Below the pieces are notes generated by a model that saw only the letters and a list, made by a program, of their open reading frames with translations, did not search any database and was not told the DNA's origin. A stretch of 64,000 nucleotides of DNA, from NCBI GenBank assembly GCA_019828545.1, contig JACVRA010000093.1:49368-113367 (forward strand). The letters run 5' to 3'. The first letter of the stretch is position 1. The number at the start of each line of letters is the position of its first letter. The translations under genes and the position numbers were made by a program. Source of the DNA: Paracamarosporium sp. OC-R06-R3. Taxonomy: Eukaryota > Ascomycota > Dothideomycetes > Pleosporales > Didymosphaeriaceae. Below are positions 54,630 through 64,000 of this stretch, one piece after another.

Positions 54630-56800
54630 CTACCACTTCCTGCTATAACCTGTACCATTTCCTGCCTTGGCTGTATCCAATACCGCGACACTCAGCTCAG
54701 GTAGCATGAATTCAAACGCACCACTTAAGCCCGCACTTAATTCACTTGTCGTCGTGTTCACAATGTTGACGCCGGTGAAAGGGTCATTGTACGCATACGG
54801 ATCTCCGACAGCGTTTGTCAACACAGTGAGACTCGCCTTTGTACCTGGTGTAACTCCCTGGAAATGCACTGAGACCGGCACTGTGCTGCTGTTCGTAGTA
54901 TTATATACTGCTCCTTTCCAAACCAATGCGTCTCTCGCTTCATCTTTTCCAGCAACCCAGTAAAGCGGACCATAGCTTGAGTTGCTTGTCGTTGGGAGCG
55001 TATGGCTAATTGGACTGTGAGCAAATAAACTCCAGCAATACCACGTTACAGCCCTAGTAGTCTGCTTTGGATCGGCTGAGTACTGGAGCAAAGTGATGGG
55101 CCACTGAAATCTGTTCACGTTCTTGAGGACGGGCGCGTAGAAGGTACCAGGGATACGATCTGAGTTGCGCTCGTATCCGATGAGGCTTATTGCTTCGCCA
55201 ACCCCACCGATCCACCATGGATACGAGGCCAAGGGGCCGTCCCAGCGTGGGGTTTCACCCCCATTCACGTGCGTTGCTGCTACCTCACCAATGATGTGCC
55301 CAATGTCGTTGTCGAAGCGGTCGAACTCCTCGACGAGCTCATCAGGCCGGCGATAGGGGTGGTAGTCGCCGATGGCGCCAGGTGTCTTGGAATAATCGAG
55401 GCCTTCAACAAGATTCGGTCCCGTAGTCGCGCCTTCTAGGGCCGGATCGCTTGAGGCACCTGAAGCGATGACTTGGATATGTGGGTATGCTGCTGTGATA
55501 GCGTCAAAGAACATCTGGAATCTGTACTCGCGGTACGAGTTCCATCCGCCTGGATATCCGGCCAGCCAGTCCTCGTTACCAACTTCGACATAGTTGAGCT
55601 CGAAGGGTTCAGGGTGGCCTAGTTCTGCGCGCTTTGCTCCCCAAGTCGAGTTTGCAGGCCCACTGACGAACTCGATTTCGTTGAGGGCGTCGTCGATGAA
55701 GGGTTGGAGATCTTCTTTGGGGGTTACTCCGCCGTCAAGGGCGAGTCCGCCCCATACCGCGAGCACTTGACAATATTAGAACCAGTGCGCTTTGTTCATC
55801 ATACCATGAAACGCTTACCGATCTGCAGATCCATGTCTTCAGCCCACTCCAGATACTCCATAATACCTAGACCATGTGTCTGCTGATAACCCCAGACTCC
55901 TTGGAAGCCTGGTCTATCCTTAAGCGGCCCTATAGTGTCTTTCCAGTCCCAATGCGTATCGTTTGTAAGTCCCTCGAGCATATTACCACCAGGAAAGCGA
56001 AGGAAATGCGGGTTCATCTCGGCAAGTGCTTCCGCAATATCTACCCGCAATCCATTCTTTCTGTTCTTGTATGTTGGTGGGAATAAGCTGATAAGGTTGA
56101 AGTCCAAGAAACCATTTTTGGTGCCGGTCGCGTCAAAAGTTACCGCGAATGTGTTGTTTGAATTGGGCGCATCTTTCTCTGGTACGAGCTCAAACTCATG
56201 CTCTACCCACTCACCATCCACAGCCTTAGATACCACCTCGACAGATCCAAAAACATCGTCGGTGAGGTTAGACTGCAGTGAAGCCGTGAAAGAGCCTTCA
56301 TAAGCACCTTTGACCCAGAATGAGCCGGTATATTTTTGCTGGCTGACCGCGATGCCCCAGTAACCTTCATTCTTAAAGCCAATCTTGCCAGTACTATACC
56401 CAGTGCTGTTGGTTCCCGCGCCCACTCGCATTGATGCTGGAAGCGCTTTTGAAAGCGGTTGTGAGAGGTTCTGGATGCTGAGACCCGCACCGTTGATAGG
56501 GAAGTAGTGCGCTGTGGAGACGGGAAATTCTTTGGAGTACTGGAAGGCGCGATTTTGGATCAGTTCGGCGTAGATGCCGCCATCACCTGAATTATTGATG
56601 TCCTATCACAATCTCTCATCAGCATGTACTGCACCATCGATTATTTACAGAAAATGTCTCACCTCGTGGAGGAATCCATAACTAAACGGATGTCCGAACT
56701 TGCCTGTCTCGTTGCCGCCAGATGATTTGACAATGATGTCGACGGCGAGTCCTTGGGCAACGCAAGCCGCCGCTGCGAGAGCGTGTTTGAGGACGACCAT
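54630..56800 (-). CDS. Secreted GH51 alpha-L-arabinofuranosidase
   Basis: Three exons on the minus strand: 56800-56663, 56602-55819 and 55765-54630, with introns of 60 and 53 bp; 685 residues, normal for fungal GH51. The signal peptide is MVVLKHALAAAACVAQGLA. A carbohydrate-binding-like beta domain is followed by the catalytic barrel with F-L-R-F-P-G-G-N, then V-E-V-G-N-E-D-W (Glu372, acid/base) and I-I-G-E-V-A-A-T-H (Glu468, nucleophile). Several N-x-S/T sites suggest N-glycosylation. The enzyme removes arabinose side chains from arabinoxylan and pectin outside the cell, which suits growth on plant walls. Intron 2 splits the Val codon before L-A-V-W-G-G. Both catalytic Glu residues are present, so it should be active. 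Confidence 0.93.
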
Positions 56801-58579
56801 TTTGACGCGAGAGATCAATTGGAATGATCAATGGCTCTCATAGTGTCAAAAAGTGTCCAGGCAAAGCTTATGTACCATAGAAACCCGTTCCTGCAGCACC
56901 CTGGCCCTGACTACCTACACTTGTTTGCGCACACTCCGAGCAAAACATTTACCCACATCCTTGGTAGCGTCCGATGGTGCATCTCTTTTGCCCAGCCTTT
57001 CCAATGTCCCCTCGCATAAGCTTCTAGTCCGCCGGCCGAGCCGCCCTCCCATTGGTGCAAATACCCCCTCCACTTCAGCAACTACCCCAACCTCCGCGCG
57101 GTACCCACAACCTCGCCATCTTTTACCCCGGTACTCAGGACATTTTCGCAAGAGTGTAAACGTATGCCAAGAATGCGGGGGAGGTCATTGGAGGATTTCG
57201 CTTGCAGCCAGGAAGCGGCGCCGGAGAAATGTATCAATGGTAGGTACCTTGCAGATCTGCCGCGGCTGCAAGGACGGAGCAAAGAGGGGAAATGTGCGTC
57301 ATAAGAACATGCTGAGCGTACATATGTTGCTCGGGTGTTTCCAATTGTGTGATGGTGAACAGACTGCATGATTGACGTGTGGGACCAAGAGTTGTGCTAG
57401 CAAGATCTGGTGGTATCGCTTACATACCAACAACAGGGCAATGGCTTAGCGATGTGAGGTTCCGCAATTCATAAAGATCAAGTTCAAGGTTAGTAACGGA
57501 GCTGATAAGGTGAAGCCGTTTCTCTTTTGTGGTGCGTTTGGAGAGGGAGAAGCAGAGACGAGAGCAAAGAGCCGGGAGCAATTGTGGAATATGTTTGGTG
57601 TGAAGGACTGTTGCGCATCGCGTGCTGCGTTCAAGCAACTGCAGATGGTGGCAGAGCTTGCTGCTCTGATGAATCTTTAAGAAGAGTTGAGACCGTTGCT
57701 GCAAATTGCGTTCACACTGCAGAGGAAGGGTAAATTACGCTTAATAGTACAGTGTGATCGCTGCTGACAGTTGATCCACAGGCATAGCGAATGGTTTTCC
57801 GGACATTTACTTCAGTATCACTTTTGCCTAACGACAGTCAGAAGCGTGCTTGTGTGGACTGATATATAGGAATGCTTGACTCACGGTTTACTCTTTATTA
57901 AGCGGCGTTATTTCGAGTATCATGTTGCTAGAGATTGACTTCGAGGCTATCTTGGCTATAATATAGTGAGCTTACCCCGTAGCCTTTCACCCACCTACCA
58001 CTGAGTTGTGCTGAGCAACATATAGCTAGTCGTTTACTTCGGGTCTATCTTAGTTGCAATACAGCAAGCTTAAACTGCGAACTATTACACACTTGCTAAT
58101 AATGTGTATCGGAAAACTTAGTTTTATGCGTTACGCGTCATGTTACACCATGGTATTCACCACTTCTAGTTCCTGCCGAACACGCTCACAGCTATCTCAC
58201 CCTACTAAAGACGCTCTCGTTAGCTATTGCCCCGCAGCCACGTTGCTTTATCGACCACAGTTCTTGACTACCAACGTCTGCAACCGCTTCAGTGATTGCT
58301 ATCACCATTCACAGTCCTCTTACTCATCGACGATTTCTACGACTGTCTCAGCATCCTGGATAACGTTTATATCAAGTCTGATGGGTATCTTAACCCACTA
58401 CCAAAGATTCTACCTACACTTTATAGACTGTTCTTCCATGGTGGTAATAGGTAAAAAGACTTCTATATTGCTTACTTACCTTTGCGATTAGTATCTATAT
58501 TTATAATACCTAATTGCCCCCTATGTAAAGTCTGTTAAGCATCCTACTATTCTACCACGATCCCACTCACAGATTATAG
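56801..58579. other. Gene-poor spacer, 1.8 kb
   Basis: Left end is the promoter of the GH51 gene. Bases 57900-58500 are AT-rich with many TA steps and short similar phrases (gctatcttggctataatatag at 57942, ggtctatcttagttgcaata at 58040), which look like an old degraded repeat. No gene supported. Confidence 0.45.
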
Positions 58580-58783
58580 GAGGTTCTTCTGCAAGATGGC
58601 ATCCGAATGAGGGAGATAACATTGGTAAATACCGACAAGACGGAAGACGATCAAGAAATCGAAGTATACTCTGACGATGAAGTTGGAGGCAATCAGGACG
58701 TTTATGCGGAGGATGACATTGGTGAGGACCTTGAGAGGATGACAGAGAATATAAGAGATGGCTCATTACACACGGATGTTTGA
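58580..58783 (+). pseudogene. Acidic coding fragment, plus strand
   Basis: After a good acceptor (cagattatag) at 58570-58579 the frame is open for 67 codons to TGA at 58781. The product is very acidic and protein-like (D-K-T-E-D-D-Q-E-I-E-V-Y-S-D-D-E-V-G-G and on). No upstream exon in frame was found. It reads as the last exon of a gene whose 5' part is missing or degraded. It runs tail-to-tail into the minus-strand C2H2 fragment. Confidence 0.35.
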
Positions 58784-58979
58784 GACGGCGATGCCACCCC
58801 AAGAAGTTGTATGCCGGAAGCTCTACTTCGCAGTAGTTACAGGTAAATTCCTTTTGCAGCCGATTAGGGAGGGTCATCGCGTGGACAATCTGATCGACGG
58901 TTTGACTCAGTGCGGGTATAGCTGCAACAGCAATCTTCAGTCCGTAGAAGATGACGCCTTGTCTCCAATCCTTGGGCAC
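58776..58979 (-). pseudogene. C2H2 zinc-finger fragment behind a TGA
   Basis: The frame continues directly, without shift, from the gene at 58980-59861 after its TGA at 58980-58982. It encodes D-W-R-Q-G-V-I-F-Y-G-L-K-I-A-V-A and then a perfect C2H2 finger (C-N-Y-C, 12 residues, H-R-R-L-K-H). It stays open to 58521, but beyond 58776 the plus strand looks more like coding DNA. It may be the lost C terminus of the upstream protein. Confidence 0.4.
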
Positions 58980-59861
58980 TCAAGATGGACGCAGTAGGCG
59001 ATACGGTCCTAAATCGAAGTCGATGTTATAGCACTGTAGAAACCCCTGGGTATCTTCTTCATCCAGGCTCGCGTCCTGGACGTTCCCCCGCAGGCACACC
59101 CTATCGATTATGAAGTAAACAGGTCCATCGCACCCGCTGAATCCCCTCTTGTAAACAGTACGGCCTCGTAGGCCAAGTATTCGCTCTCCGTGTTTGAATA
59201 GAGCTTCCTGGTGTTCCTCAGTGAGATTTCCAAACAGTATAGGAGGCTTCGGCTTGTCTACACTCGGTGCATCTAAAGCGGCTGCTTTGGCGGCTGCTTT
59301 GACTGCTGCTTTCTGGGCCACGGCAACCTTTCTGACCCCGTTTAACTTGTCCGTAAGTCTAGATTGGGTGCGCGGCTGGTTGTCATTTCGTGCTTTTTCG
59401 TTGATGCGTCTCTGGATGTATTCGTCTACCTCTGAGGTATACATCTCATCTTCGCCATCTGCATTATCTTCGCCGCCATCCGCTTTGGTATCTTGGGAAG
59501 ATGTCAAGAATAGGGTAGACTAAGCCGGGGTTCTAGGAGCTTGTGGAAGAGGTGAGCCCGTTCTTTTACGTGTGGTATGAGAGGGTAGCAATTGCCTGCA
59601 ATGTAAAGGGGTTTGAGGCGCTTGCCTCGTTTGCGGCGTTTGCAGGGGCTGCGCGACAAGCGGGTGGCCATCCTTCGACTGCATTGTGCCAAGCGACTTC
59701 TTAATCGCGATAATTATGGCGGCATTTGTAGACGGCAGAGGAGTATTGAAGGTCGTATTGCAATAGTGAGAAACTGCTCGTAGATGTTTCCCCGCAACCG
59801 CCTGAGGCGCGCCTCCCCTCTTACCGCTCTTGAACCTCCTCTCCATTCTCCCACTCTTCAT
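58980..59861 (-). CDS. Unknown protein, possibly truncated by TGA (267 aa)
   Basis: Proposed exons on the minus strand: 59861-59570 and 59491-58980. A 78-bp intron (gtaaaa...ccaag) is supported by phase and by the absence of any ATG in the second exon's frame. The product has a basic N terminus (MKSGRMERRFKSGKRGG), a Pro/Gln/Thr-rich middle, an acidic helix, an Ala/Lys-rich helix (VAVAQKAAVKAAAKAAA) and a compact C-terminal part (I-L-G-L-R-G-R-T-V-Y-K-R-G-F-S-G-C-D-G-P-V-Y-F). No family is recognised. The stop at 58980 interrupts what looks like a longer protein ending in a C2H2 finger. The 5' exon is the less certain part. Confidence 0.4.
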
Positions 59862-61781
59862 CTTTGCCAATACCAAGTACCTCGCTTACGGTCAATTGGT
59901 GCTGGAGGAGCTCTTTGGAGGCGAGCAAACATCGGTTATGACGTGAGTGCAAGACACGGTTGCTGTTGAGCTTTGAAATAGCGATAATGCGCTGCGTGAT
60001 TTGTGGCTGTTTATCGGTGCGAACAGAAACACGAGAGTCTGAAGTAAAAAAACAAGTGAGGCGACATAATGTGAGTACTCAGCGCGCGCTCCAAGAGAGG
60101 GATTGTATTCATAAAGAACATTGAATGCAGTAATGAATATTGTCAAAATTACCAAAATAGAATCTAGCCAAAATATCAACGCCTCGTAATATGCAAATTA
60201 AGTGATAAAATGAGAAGAGCTAGCCTACCAAGATTCCATGCAAAACAAAGATTAGTGATATAGATTCAGTGAGTTGAGTTCGCTATACAGATCTTTGTTG
60301 TCCGTTGATATCGAGTTGATAGCCATTCCGCTTGTATTCCGTTGTGGCTAATTTTTGTTGGCAACTCCAGTATATTCGGTTGCCGTGTGCAAGGCTGCCA
60401 GTCAGTCGTCCAAAGCATAAAGAGGAACAAGAGGTTGAAGTTAGTGTGACTTGCTTGCTAGCGAGGAAGATGAGTCTGATGGGAATTAGTTTCGAGTTTG
60501 TACAGGATTCAGTCCAGGCTGAGCAGGCAGGCTTGAAGAAAGGGATAGGGGCTGCAGGGCGACTGGTTTATGCATGGGCTCCTGTAGGAAGCGTAGCGCC
60601 AATCACAAAGCGAAACTACATGAGCAGACTACGAAAGAGCTCGTATTTATTGAGTTGCCTCGGCACTGTGACCAAACAATCAATAAAAACGAGCTCCTTA
60701 GTATGTGCCATGGAAAGATCTGACTGGTCGTTCAGCCCGCATCAAACTTCGTGGCGTACGCTCAGGCCGCAGGTGCACCATATCACGAGTAAGCTAAGAT
60801 ATAGTTACGTTGCCCTCAACGCTTTGCCTGTAATAGTGCAAGTCTGTATCAGAAAACGAAGTCAAGAATGGCTCTACATACCCTGATTATATGATGACGC
60901 GATATCAAAATCTTTTGAGCTCAATCCTGTACCATGATGCAGAACCCGAGTCGCTGCCTCCAGCGTTGCTGTAACTGAAGTAGGTGTCTCTTGTGCCCTA
61001 CGTTGCGTCTATATGCTGCAGAATGCCACGAGAGGGAGGAGCATGCGACTGAATACCTCTTTCGGATTCACAGAGCAAACGTGGGATAACCACGGCTAAC
61101 CCATTTGAGTAACCCGCCCAACCCCTAGTACGCGTCATATGCAGCACTCCGAGAAGTGATACAATTATACGGGGTGCAGCTCCAAGCCCATCCGAAATCC
61201 TCTCGAATCCTAAGTGCATGCGGCTCTTCTGCAGCTCCACGGTAAGCGACGACGTCGACCCCTTTTAATTGTTGGAGTTCTGCCAACGTCGGCGGAGGCT
61301 GAGCGAGAGAGGGTTAAGCGCGCAGCCGCGTGGTAAGCTAACCAGCGCTTTTCGCAATCCTTCCGACGCTGCACCACTGAGCGGCCTGGGGATGAGCATG
61401 GCAAGCCCTGCATTAGGAAGCTAATTGCGGGCACGGGAGTCGGCCTGGGCTGGTCGCGTTTGGTCCGTGAGCAGGTGAAGGCACGGGTGGTTGTTTTCTT
61501 AAAAAGTCTTCTTGAGAGCATTCATGTCGCTTTGCCGAGCTGCATCGGAAAGTCTAACTCGCAACATGAGTCTGGTATCGCGTGACCAGTTGGAACAGCT
61601 GTGCTGTACGTTGTGCGATCGATCCATTGTAAGAATATCTAGACTGACTTCACCCTAAGACGACCTCAAGGATATGCTATGCTGGGTTGAATTTTTCAAG
61701 TTGTGTTACTGAGATGCCACATGAACATACCGATACAAAAGACAAAAATTCTCTTCTCGCAATGGCTATTAGAAGAACCCT
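59862..61781. other. Gene-poor spacer, 1.9 kb
   Basis: Frames at 60332-60886 (plus) and 61210-61521 (minus) lack coding character. The right end is the 3' flank of the reductase gene. Confidence 0.5.
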
Positions 61782-62914
61782 TTACGGCTCCGCAACCCGG
61801 TATACCAGTTTCACGCCACTGATTTTGCCGTTCTTCAAATCCTCCAACCCACTCAGTATTCCTTCGAAGCCTCCCTCCCTGGCCTCCACGCGATGCGGTT
61901 TGATCTTGCCCTGAGCGATCAAATCGCCCGCCAAAGACGTCCACTTCTTCGCGAACACATAATCCTCAGGACGGGCCGGAAACGTGGTACCTCCAAGCTC
62001 AAATGCCTCGCCTGGAGCCGTGTACCCCAACGAGACTGAAAAGGTGACATCGTCTGGTCTGGGTTCGAGTGCGCCCTCGCGTTTAGCGAAGGAGGTGGTG
62101 TCCTTCAAGAGGATGGTGCCGTAGTAAAGCTTCTGGCCTTCGGGCGCCTTCGATGCGAGTGCCTTCGCGGAAGCTTCTGGGCTTCCATGTTCACCGATGG
62201 TGTCCCAGACGTAATACAGCTTGTCGTTAGTGTAGGTGCGAATATCCTCGCCTACAGTGGGTGAGTGCGAGTCAAACACAGCGTCTGCGCCCAACGCTTT
62301 AACATAGTCGAAGTTGTGTTTCCCTGCTGTGGTGATGACCTCGTAACCGGACCTCAAAACACAATTAGCGAAGAACCAGAAGAGTATAGAAATCATACTC
62401 ACAGTTTTGCAAACTGAATGGCCAATGCACCCGTTGCAGAACTGCCGCCATAAATCAAAATCAGTACCTTCTCCTTTAACGGACTATCGGGCCATGCAAT
62501 TGGCATCTCCTGATACATGCCCTGTCCGACCGTCAAAACACCAACGGGCAAGGTCGCAGCCTCCTCAAAGCTTAAATGGTCGGGAATCTTCACCGTCACG
62601 CCTTCTTTCGCGTATAAATACTCTTGGAATGCCGCGTTATCGGGCCTCACTTGATTGGAACCATGCACCATTCCCCAAACCCGGTCGCCCTTTTTAAAGC
62701 GGGTCACGTCCGGACCGACCTCATGAACGATACCAGCAAAGTCACACCCGATTGTTGGCCGCGTAGGTATTCCGTAACCGACGTGTTTCCAATCAGTTGG
62801 GTTGAGAGCGACAGTAATGGTCTTAATGAGGATTTCGTCGGGACGTGGGTCCTTGGTGATGGTTGCGTCTGTGACAACCTTGGCCGTGTTGTTCTCGATC
62901 TTGATAGCTTTCAT
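61782..62914 (-). CDS. Medium-chain reductase, ToxD/LovC-like enoyl reductase type
   Basis: Two exons on the minus strand, 62914-62403 and 62352-61782; the 50-bp intron splits a Leu codon; 360 residues, the usual size. The GroES-like N-terminal domain has N-P-T-D-W-K-H and G-C-D-F-A-G-I-V-H-E-V-G. The nucleotide-binding domain has I-Y-G-G-S-S-A-T-G, a variant of the Rossmann glycine motif seen in NADPH-dependent members. Cys and His ligands for the catalytic and structural zinc of true alcohol dehydrogenases are missing, so it is not zinc-dependent. Close families are often annotated ToxD-like oxidoreductases, and the trans-acting enoyl reductases of polyketide pathways belong here. No polyketide synthase or peptide synthetase lies in the window, so it may act alone on small enones. 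Confidence 0.85.
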
Positions 62915-63931
62915 GGTGGTCCGAGAGAAAGTGCACTGTGGTCTGGTTGAGGATTGTTGATGGAAGTGGATTGAATTTGAGAAGAATGAGCAAGATTAAG
63001 CTTCTCTTTTGTACTCTTCAGCATCTTTAGCGCGTGCTACAATTTCAAAGCACGATATTTTTGAAGGCTGAGGCGGGCGCAGGCGGCCGCATGTTCAAGT
63101 TCGGCCACTACTGGTCACTTAACACAACCAAAGGAATTATGTAACTCGTAAGATAGTGATGGTATTCGATTTTCAGCGAATGCAAGTATCCATACGTTAG
63201 AGGTATGCACTAAGGTACGACCAAAAACAAGCTAATCTATCTCTTAATTTCAGTTTGTAATGGTTAGAAGTGAATTTGAACGGACAAACGGTGCGTTTTT
63301 GAGTAAACGGGGAACTGCATACGCCCGTGGACTTTGGGTGTATAGGTGTATCGATGCCCTCGATTGTTTTATAAAGCATGTAATAAATAACACCGATATC
63401 TTCATCTGGTAAATGCAGCACGAAGCGTGAGCGTCAGGCCGATCAGGATGGGATACGCTTGTTTGTAACGCTGAGATGACAAATGCGCGGGGTGTCGGCC
63501 GCGCGGCCGCCCTACCGCCCTACCGCCGAAACTTCATGTTTTGCGCAGGTATCTCGTACAGACCAAACTCAGATAGTTACACACCTTTAAGGTGTGGTAT
63601 ATTCTCACATTTTGTTGTTACTGTAAGAGTTATCATGCTGATTGTGAGGCAACTTGCGGCATACGCTGCCCTCAGCCAGGATATCACTTGCCTAATGTAA
63701 TCGATGTGAGCACGACTGCCCAGCCATTAGGGCACAAATACTAGCTATAGTCGAAGTATAGGTATAGATAAGCTGATTCAAAAATATGGATTGCGCAAAA
63801 ATACAATGTAGTGAAGTTAGAATAAATCACGTCCAGCGCAGTAGATGCGTTGTTTGCATTATCTTTAACGTAGGTGGCAAGCGAGTCGGCCACCCCACCA
63901 ACTTTGCGCACCTCTACAGCTACTCATCGCT
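62915..63931. other. Intergenic, 1 kb
   Basis: Promoter of the reductase gene, then AT-rich DNA with a short GC-rich island at 63480-63530 (repeated ccctaccg). Nothing else recognised. Confidence 0.4.
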
Positions 63932-64000
63932 ATGGCTCAACCACAACGTGCTGTACTCTCTTATAATCAAGCTGATATTCTTCTTGCCTCTACCTCTCTT
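63932..64000 (+). CDS. Possible gene start running off the right edge
   Basis: ATG at 63932 in a fair context (cgctATGG) opens 23 codons to the window end (MAQPQRAVLSYNQADILLAS...). The short N terminus is Gln- and Leu-rich. Openings of this style occur in transposase genes of fungal pogo/Fot1-like elements, but 23 codons cannot decide that. Confidence 0.3.
   Translation, partial: MAQPQRAVLSYNQADILLASTSL

Noticed and set aside
58054..58491. 145-codon Ser/Thr/Cys-rich frame
   Set aside because: Composition reflects pyrimidine-rich, AT-rich repeat-like DNA; not a convincing protein.
60332..60886. 184-codon plus-strand frame
   Set aside because: No motif, irregular composition, no upstream promoter signs.
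1..64000. tRNA, rRNA, CRISPR, prophage or complete transposon
   Set aside because: I looked for tRNA B-box patterns, terminal inverted repeats, reverse transcriptase and transposase motifs, and spaced direct repeats. None was found; degenerate B-box-like strings near 52210 and 54520 lack any cloverleaf.

Overview
This is nuclear DNA from a filamentous ascomycete, most likely a plant-associated dothideomycete of the Pleosporales type. The kingdom call rests on genes split by 45-80 bp introns with GTRNGT donors and YAG acceptors, and on fungal-only families (Ecl1-type zinc protein, fungal rhodopsin-domain receptor, DUF4360 secreted protein, Far1/Ste5-like scaffold, CON-13-like secreted protein). 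The order-level call is inference from gene style only; no rRNA, mitochondrial or marker locus is present. Gene models were built by hand: exons were joined only where splice sites, reading phase and recognisable protein motifs agreed, and every joined CDS length is divisible by three.

Layout. 0-8 kb: 3' part of an unknown acidic protein, a secreted CON-13-like protein with an intact HExxH motif, and a seven-helix rhodopsin-domain protein. 8.5-26.9 kb: a housekeeping block with an Ecl1-like life-span zinc protein, an EFM3/FAM86 methyltransferase head-to-head with ribosomal protein eS24, Swc2/YL1 (SWR1 complex) head-to-head with an RRM+PUF protein of the Jsn1/Puf2 type, the mRNA guanylyltransferase, the cytochrome bc1 assembly chaperone Cbp3, and one unknown protein. 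26.9-33.9 kb is gene-poor and holds a small secreted Cys-rich gene interrupted by an in-frame TAG. 33.9-37.5 kb: a 1,111-residue RING-PH-vWA protein resembling yeast Far1/Ste5. 37.5-41.2 kb is gene-poor. 41.2-43.5 kb: an intronless orphan protein with Asp runs and basic repeats. 44.9-56.8 kb: the Oma1 protease, a DUF4360 secreted protein, an F-box/DUF7730-like protein, a Cys-rich single-pass membrane protein, a DUF829/TMEM53 hydrolase-like protein and an Mpv17/PMP22 protein separated by one base, and a secreted GH51 arabinofuranosidase. 57-61.7 kb is gene-poor with relic coding frames; then a ToxD/LovC-like reductase and, at the right edge, the start of another open frame.

There is no operon logic. 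Neighbours share only promoters (12.1-12.5, 16.3-17.9 and 46.1-47.2 kb) or 3' ends (47.83/47.94 and 53.40 kb). Translation, mRNA and chromatin functions dominate the left half. Secreted or surface proteins (CON-13-like, DUF4360, Cys-rich membrane protein, GH51, the interrupted secreted gene) suggest life on plant material. I found no CRISPR, prophage, complete transposon, tRNA or rRNA. The points most worth following are the zincin-like CON-13 protein, the two coding frames broken by single stops (29.5 and 59.0 kb), the degenerate vWA domain of the Far1/Ste5-like scaffold, a long antisense open frame at 32-34 kb, and an in-frame alternative acceptor in the methyltransferase gene.
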